From the NCBI GenBank assembly GCA_027405735.1, contig JAPEHQ010000014.1:1717528-1781527 (forward strand): a stretch of 64,000 nt of DNA, read 5' to 3'. Numbering within the stretch: the first letter of the stretch is position 1; every line of letters begins with the position of its first letter. Of this stretch, positions 57,772 through 64,000 are shown piece after piece. The stretch is from Mucor racemosus. Lineage: Eukaryota; Mucoromycota; Mucoromycetes; Mucorales; Mucoraceae. The translations under genes were made by a program, and so were the position numbers. Below the pieces are notes generated by a model, which was not told where the DNA came from, did no database searches, and saw only the letters and a list, made by a program, of their open reading frames with translations.

Positions 57772-59201
57772 ATGGAATCATACAGAAGAATTTTTGCTAA
57801 ATTACGCGAAAAAGTAGAGGATGATCCTTTTTATAATTATGAAAACGAGGTTGAGCTCGCGTTTCAAATAATATCAGCGTTTGAAGCAATTTCTACATGT
57901 AAATTTGACATATTTTCTTTATATGAAGTGAACTAATGTGGCATTGATCTTCTAGATGCTGTAGGAATACAGTTAAAAAATGATATTGTTGACGCATTTG
58001 CAGAGATACAAGATGCTGTGAATAAAGAAGTTACTTTAGCTACTGGTAGAGAACAAAGTATTTTTGAAGACAGTGCTGATGATATCGTTGAAATTCGAGA
58101 ACTACCAATAAATCGACCAATACTAGTGATTGAAGATGACAGTGAGCAAAGTACATGTGGAGATGATGGCAATGAAGGTACTTTAGCTATTGATAGAGAA
58201 CAAAATATCCTCGAAGAAAGTGATGACGATATTTTTCAAATTCGAGAACTACCAATGAATAGACAGCTACAAGGGATTGAAAAGAATGGAAAGCAAAGTA
58301 CAGATGAAGATGATGGCAATGATATCATTGCAATGCATGAACAACCATCGAAAAGACGTAGAAAAAGAGATGAAAAGCAAAACAAAAGGCAGCATATCAA
58401 CATGGGTTGGATTAAAGACAGGCTATCGAGGCATGCATATGACAGTAAGCATACTTAAAAGTACTCTGCTATATACGAATCTCACCAGCAATTTCATTTA
58501 GACTTTCATTTTTTCTTTGGAGATGAGGACGAATTAAGAAGAGTCGTAAAGGAAAGGTTTACTTTAATCCTTCAAGCCAGTAATAGCTTAGAAAATAGAG
58601 ATGTTGCTAATATAGTGGATCTTCAAGGAATACCCATTGATTTGCAGGATGCAATTGTTTGCTATTTGGATGCCACAACTAAAAAGACTACCGAAAATTT
58701 TAGAGCATACAGCATTGCAAAAACAATAGCAGATAAGGTGGATAACGCTAATAGTGGATTCGACACATTAGAGAGTAAAAGAAAGCAGATCAAGCATATT
58801 TATGCAATATTGAGAAGTACTAAAAATGCATTGCTGCTAAAGAAATACATAGCAACTTAACACTATTGATATGATAGAATCTTTCAAAACCCCAGGTGAA
58901 GGAACTAATTTTGGTCTGCATTGCAAAAAGTGTAAGATACTGGCTGATAGAGTGGGATTGTTTGCTTTGGTAATTCCAGAAGTGTTTTCAAAAGATTTTA
59001 TTTTAAAGGTAACGAAGGGTGTATGGATTTATGATGATGGAATGAGATATACGAGCACTCATTATTTTGTTTTCTCTTTTTTATAAGAATGTCAACGAGG
59101 AAAATGTAGAGAACATCTATAATGTAACAGAAAGTCAATTAGCTGATAAGCTAATGGATGCTGCAATTGTAGATGGTATATATATTATAGAAGGAGAATA
59201 A
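57772..59201 (+). CDS. Subtelomeric protein of unknown function, repeat-containing
   Basis: Best model has five exons: 57772-57898, 57956-58444, 58502-58816, 58878-59008 and 59088-59201, 391 residues. All phases fit, and a CTTAAC branch-like motif precedes the 58877 acceptor. If the 58817 GTACTA donor is not used, the frame stops at 58860 (324 aa) and a second small frame starts at 58871. Start MESYRRIFAKLREKVEDD. Residues about 80-180 contain a two-copy repeat: GREQSIFEDSADDIVEIREL and DREQNILEESDDDIFQIREL, each followed by LP.NR and an acidic stretch. KRRRKRDEKQNKRQ is a likely nuclear signal. A HCKKCK motif lies near the C-terminus. No family recognised. Confidence 0.6.
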
Positions 59202-59589
59202 AATACACAATATGTAAAGTAGTGGTATACTGCTGGGTGATGATGATTGAAATACGTTTTTGTTTGATGGATTTTAAAAGGATAGAAGAGGAATTGATGG
59301 ATGATATTATTATACTTGAGAATCATTTATTACATTAGCTGTTGTAGTAGGAAACAGTTTATTTCTTGATGTTAGAATATAGTTTGATGGTTTAGTTTAA
59401 ATTTCTTTGAGATAAAAATACTTGAACAAAAAGCCAACAAGGACAAGATAGTTATATATGACATACTTTGAGTTCTTTGAAAAGAGCCATTCATCAAATA
59501 AATCGTTGTTTGTAGGACAATCAACACTGAAATTATGGGAAATAGGATTATTACTGTTGCGAAAGTATTGATTTAAACTTTTTCTTTAA
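59202..59589. other. Intergenic, no gene seen
   Basis: AT-rich 3' flank; a short ATGGGAAATAGG frame near 59534 could be a lost first exon of the next gene, but no splice junction convinces. Confidence 0.4.
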
Positions 59590-61767
59590 AAAATAAAACA
59601 CATATGAAAGTCTTCGATTATTTAGAAAGGAAGATGGATGTTTCCATTGTCCATGTGGGTTTGCAAGACAATTACCCAGAAATGTGCCTAATCACGTCAG
59701 AAGCTGTCAAGGGCTTGTTTATAATAAACAATCTGAAAACAGTAATGACAATGCTGCAATGCAGGTTGGCAATAATATCAACCCAGAAGCAGATTTATTA
59801 GTTGAAAGCAATTTCAATCAAAATATGCCAACGACGAACAACGAGCAAACGCCCCAAGAACTAGATGAAGAGGATGTTGAAAATACAGAGGAGGATAAAG
59901 ACAATGTTGAGGAGACGATCAATTTCCAGGGTGATACCCAAATTTCTCGGTTCTGTGGGTTTAATTTAACGGAAACACATATATTGTACTAAATAATATT
60001 TCAATAGATCAAGATTACATTCTTGATTTCTATAACGACTTTGGTTTGCTTATCCATCGCAAATCTGATGCAATTATATGTCTTTTATGTAGAATTGCAA
60101 TTGAACCAAAAGCAACTTGGACCCACATGAAAAAAAATGGGCATTTCTTTGAAAAAAAATCACGTACTATATCCAGGATGGATTTTTAAAAAAAAATAAT
60201 AGATGCTGGTGCTATTGATAGAGAAAACATGGGAAAGTATTTCTGTCCAACAATTTTGGAATTGGATGAAATTTCGGTATTAGCTATTCAAAATGGACAT
60301 GTTTGCTCAATATGCCAAGATAGTAATTTCTATGCAACAACATCGTTATTGACCATGAAGTGACATTTCAGAATGAACCATGAATATATTGAATTAGAAG
60401 ATTACATATTTACTAGAAAACTACAAACCGTTTTCAACAATAATCGAGCAAAATACTATTGTATCAAAGTGAGTAAAAAAAATATTTGCGATATCAATTT
60501 TTTTATATTAAACACAACAATGTAGAGCCAACAACTAGAACATTGTCTCTCGGTGTCTGGCCAAAAGAAACGGCAACAGTTATTCGGTAATAATGAATAT
60601 GCCAGGCAGATGACTATACTGAATGATTACGGCAATGATGCAGATATATGCGACCACAGAGACAAACTTAACAATTCTTTTATAGAATACTTCAAATTGA
60701 ACGAATTTTATGCAGAGTTTTCAACAGAAGAAAAAAGAAGTGATTTGGATTTGCGTAAGATGCTGTACTTGTTTGTATCCAGAGAAACACAAACTGTTTG
60801 TCCATCATACGATCATATCAGAAAAATTATTCACAAATTTTCTCAAGAATCAACAACAAGATGATAAAAACATCTGATGGTTACTTTTGGCGACAAAAAG
60901 TCAAATCAATGAATGCTCAAAGGCAAGGGATATATATAATACTAACAAAAAACAAAAAAAAGTTGACGTTTTATTAATTAGTTTGGTTACTCGTGGATTG
61001 GGATCTTTTGAAGTTGCAAGTTTGAAGCAATATGCAGATCATTGGGCCAATATGATTATGATGCTTGCAAGAACTATAAATCAAGAGAGTGATGAAGAAA
61101 AATGCAGTAGAATTTTGGTTTTTCGATTAAAAAAGGATCATGAACAGCGAACAAAAGCAAAAATTACAAAAACTACTGTGTGAAGCAAAAAAAGATAATC
61201 CGAACGAAATTGTTATGGAGTTATTACTTTTTGATTTAAATATGAGCATTATCTGCCATCAAAATCCATTGCAGACAAACATTGTTGGTAGTATTTCAAT
61301 GAAAACATCAAGATATACGTATTGCAAACTTCGGTTTCTGGATCACGATAGTGGATATAAATTTATTAGAGATATGACAAAAGTACATGCAATCATGGTT
61401 TTTTTTTGCTTTAGAGCAACTATACTCTATGCTATTTTTATAAAAGAAGAAATTATCAACGTTCAAAAAGAAGGTAGGATACATGATTAGGATGATTTAT
61501 TGTATATTAATTGTATCGTTTTTTTTTAAATCAATTATCCAGAGAATGGTAGTGAGAGGGAAGGCAATGAAGCAGAAAATGAGGATAATGAAGTTGAAAG
61601 TAAAGAAGATGAGAACTTTGAAGTTGAAATTAATGAAGGAGGCGAAGGTCAAATTCAAAACGATATTGATAGTGAAGTTAGACTTCAAGGTAGATATGAA
61701 GGTGTAGCTCAATATCAAGGCCATTCAACTGAACTACAACAACGCCAGATAGACCACCACCACCACC

Positions 61768-61818
<51 letters not shown>

Positions 61819-62081
61819 CAGACGAATTTGATGCAAATGACGAATCAGACAAATACGACTCAGAGGGTGGAGACAAGGTTTATGACTACGAAGAAATCGA
61901 CGTTGATAATTTTGATCATCAAGAATACATTGTTTCTATATGTGATTTTGAACAAACAGAAGAACTTGAAGAATTAAAAAATTTTAAAGTTTTAAAAAAA
62001 CCAAGTCGAATTTTAGAGAGCTGGTATTTAGAAATGGTAATTAATTATAATTTGACACACTATCCAAGAAAAGAGAACTTA
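59590..62081 (+). pseudogene. OrsD-like (DUF3505) zinc-finger gene, decayed
   Basis: A C2HC-like finger (CFHCPCGFARQLPRN, then HVRSC, 59637-59708) and an acidic stretch come first, then an intron 59938-60008. Next is DQDYILDFYNDFGLLIH and AIICLLCRIAIEP, then HMKKNGHF, the layout of OrsD/DUF3505 proteins. A third finger (VCSICQDSNFY ... HFRMNH) follows. Breaks: frame change in the T5A9 run near 60183-60198, TGA at 60361-60363, TGA-TAA at 60862-60867, another frame change near 61130. Introns at 60470-60524 and about 61472-61543 still look spliceable. The tail is acidic with His and Gln runs (61756-61817). Probably a decayed copy; two sequencing errors in homopolymers cannot be excluded. Confidence 0.55.
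61756..61817 (+). repeat. (CAC)n(CAA)n microsatellite in the coding tail
   Basis: About ten CAC then twelve CAA units, translated as a His run followed by a Gln run in the open frame that continues with SDEFDANDESDKYDSEGGD. Confidence 0.85.
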
Positions 62082-62089
62082 ATAAAAAG

Positions 62090-62800
62090 TTAAAAATGAT
62101 TTTACATTCAAATATTTGGTTATAAGAAAGAAACGGGGCTAAAGTAAGGTGGTAAGTAAGATAGAAGGATATGATATAAGTAAGTAAAAGAAGAAGTGAA
62201 AATAGAGAATAAAAAAAAAATATAACAGCGATTATAGTTAGAATCAGGGTTCAGGATAAAAAAAAATAAAAGGAGGGTTAGGGTTAGGATTGGGGTTAAG
62301 GTTAGGGTTAAGACTAGGGGTTAAATAAATAAATAAATAAATAAATAAAAAGATAAACAAACAAACAAACATAAAGAAGATAAATAAATAAATATACAAA
62401 TAAAAGATAACAAATTAGGAAAAGAAATGCTAAATAACGAAATAAATAAAAGGATAAACAAACAAATAAAGATAATTAGGAAATAAAAGATAAAAGCGAA
62501 ACAAATTAGGAAATAAAAGATAAAATGAAACAAATTAGGAAAAAAATAAAGATAAAAGAATGAACCAAATTAGGAAAAAAAAGATAAAAAAAGAACCAAA
62601 TTAGGAAATAAAAGATAAAAGAACCAAATTAGGAAATAAAAGATAAAAGAGCCAAAATTAGGAAATAAAAAATATGAGAGAAAAAAGATTATATTATAAT
62701 ATAAATATAAACAATTAAAAGATAAACAAGCAAACAAAAGGAAGGTAAAAAATAAATAAATAAATAAACCAAAGGTAATGAATGTAAGGTAATAATAATA
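62090..62800. repeat. Subtelomeric low-complexity DNA with interstitial telomere-like repeats
   Basis: 62276-62322 has AGGGTTAGGGTTAGG and degenerate versions. (AAAT)n follows (62322-62350), then tandem units of about 27 bp with AACCAAATTAGGAAATAAAA between about 62440 and 62670. No gene. Confidence 0.8.
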
Positions 62801-62946
62801 AAACGAATTGCCGAAGGCAATGAGAGTAAGTAAAAAATCATGAGAGAGAAAAAAAAAAAAAAAAAAAAAGGAATAGATAGAGAAATATGAATAGCACCAT
62901 CGAATTCACAATCGAAAATCAGGTATATATAATATCATATATTGGC
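62801..62946. repeat. Subtelomeric repeat G, copy 2
   Basis: Matches 56978-57127 in the same orientation: ACGAATTGCCGAAGGCAATG, A run, GAATAGCACCAT and AATCAGGTATATATAATATC. Confidence 0.8.
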
Positions 62947-62950
62947 AAAT

Positions 62951-63039
62951 AAAACGAATTGCCGAAGGCAATGAATGAGAGTAAAAGTAAAAGTAAAACG
63001 AGTTGCCCAAAGGCAATGAGTAAACTAAATAATTTTGAG

Positions 63040-63070
<31 letters not shown>

Positions 63071-63120
63071 ATTAATAGATATAATATAATATATTGCCGA
63101 AGGCAATATAAGATTATATA
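62951..63120. repeat. Partial repeat G copies with GCCGAAGGC palindromes
   Basis: AACGAATTGCCGAAGGCAAT at 62950-62970, a variant ACGAGTTGCCCAAAGGCAAT at 62998-63018 followed by AGTAAACTAAATAATTTTGA and an A run, and ATATTGCCGAAGGCAATATA at 63091-63110, a near-perfect 20-bp palindrome. Confidence 0.75.
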
Positions 63121-63845
63121 GGTATATAATAGTAATTAAACAAAATAAAAACAAGATATAATACACAAATAACTATCAAACATAATGATAAATAAACATA
63201 TTAAGATGAAACAATATAAAACAATAAATCACAATATATACATATAAACAGAAATAATATAAATAAATTAAACAAACGATATAAATAAATAAACAATACA
63301 ATAAAATAAACAAATAAATTAACAAATAAACATAAATAAACAATATATAAATAAAAAAAAAAAATAGCAAAATATTCATGGTATAGCACACAAAAAAAAA
63401 AGATATAAGTATAGTATAAAGATTAGGGCAAGGATTAGAGTGAAAAAAAAAAAAAAAAAAAAAAATAGGATTATGATTAGGATTAGGATTAAGGAATGGG
63501 AGATAGGGTTCAAAAAAAAACAAGGAATATAATTAGCATCAGGATTAGTGTTTAATGTTAACATCTGAATAATCATAAGAAATAAAAATCATGGATAGAA
63601 ATAAAGATTAGACACAAGATTAGTGATACAATTACGATTAGGGATTAAAAATTATGGACAGGATAATTGTTAATTCCAGAATGAAAGATAGTAACATGCT
63701 TAATATGAATACTAACATTAGTGTTAAAAATTAGGGATAAAAAAAGACACAGGATCAGGGACAGACTTAGGATAAGGATTAGGCTTTGGGATAAGATCAG
63801 GATTCAAGATCGGGGGTAATCTTAGGGATAATGTTGATGTTGTTA
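63121..63845. repeat. AT-rich subtelomere with degenerate telomere-like motifs
   Basis: AAATAAAC-rich and ATTAGGATTAGGATTA-type stretches (63470-63493, 63770-63785), purine bias on the plus strand, no coding frame. Confidence 0.75.
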
Positions 63846-64000
63846 GGATAAGATTAGGGTTAGGATTAGGCATAGGGTTAAGATTATAATTAGGGTTAGG
63901 GATAGGGTTAGGGTTAGGGTTAGGGTTAGGGTTAGGGTTAGGGTTAGGGTTAGGGTTAGGGTTAGGGTTAGGGTTAGGGTTAGGGTTAGGGTTAGGGTTA
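63846..64000 (+). repeat. Telomere: TTAGGG array at the chromosome end
   Basis: Degenerate units to 63904, then 16 perfect GGGTTA units to the last base. G-rich strand is 5'->3' toward the right, as expected for a right chromosome end. The array may continue beyond the window. Confidence 0.97.

Noticed and set aside
62321..63576. Several Phe/Ile/Leu-rich minus-strand frames near the telomere
   Set aside because: They are translations of AAAT, AAAC and poly(A) low-complexity DNA.

Overview
The window is the last 64 kb of a fungal chromosome. It ends at its right edge in a telomere: 16 perfect TTAGGG-type repeats (63905-64000), preceded by degenerate copies, with the G-rich strand running 5'->3' toward the end. 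The DNA is very AT-rich. Genes carry many introns of about 45-75 bp with GTRNGT donors and TAG/CAG acceptors. Gene content (VPS15, UTP6, FIS1, MIS12, MED7, BUD32, SDHAF1, CHCHD5, an AFG2B/SPATA5L1-type AAA ATPase) is fungal. An RNase III protein with one RNase III domain and two dsRNA-binding domains resembles R3B2 of Mucorales. Together this suggests an early-diverging fungus, probably Mucoromycota; the species cannot be told from the sequence.

Layout. 1-4.6 kb: a broken Tc1-type transposon and dispersed repeats. 4.6-8.8 kb: UTP6 and a CorA/ALR1-type Mg2+ transporter, both minus strand. 9.6-15.5 kb: VPS15 in 22 exons. 15.6-17.8 kb: repeats. 17.8-25.7 kb: MIS12(-), a BTB-like protein(+), an F-box/ZnF-UBP/DUSP protein(-), a coiled-coil protein(-) and FIS1(+). 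25.7-34.2 kb: a transposon-rich island with a dynein intermediate-chain pseudogene split by a hAT-type MITE, a 1017-bp solo LTR, a near-complete Tc1-type DD34E element and a shorter solo LTR. 34.2-39.1 kb: CHCHD5-like(+) and SDHAF1(-) convergent, a Ser/Thr-rich membrane protein(-), a four-pass membrane protein(+) and a small acidic protein(+). 39.1-44.1 kb: a second repeat island. 44.1-54.2 kb: a Pro/Gln-rich protein(-) divergent from the R3B2-like gene(+), then MED7, AFG2B and BUD32 in one direction. 54.2-64 kb: subtelomere with MITEs, an LTR, tandem palindromic repeats, one unassigned multi-exon gene, a decayed OrsD-like zinc-finger gene and low-complexity DNA up to the telomere.

Functional threads. 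Vesicle and autophagy PI3-kinase (VPS15), ribosome biogenesis (UTP6, AFG2B), mitochondrial biogenesis (FIS1, CHCHD5, SDHAF1), tRNA t6A modification (BUD32), transcription (MED7), kinetochore (MIS12) and non-canonical RNA silencing (R3B2-like). The most notable points are the R3B2-like gene about 17 kb from the telomere and transposon insertions that can be dated relative to each other through target-site duplications and empty sites inside the same window. All exon joins were derived by eye from frame continuity and splice consensus; none is backed by transcripts.
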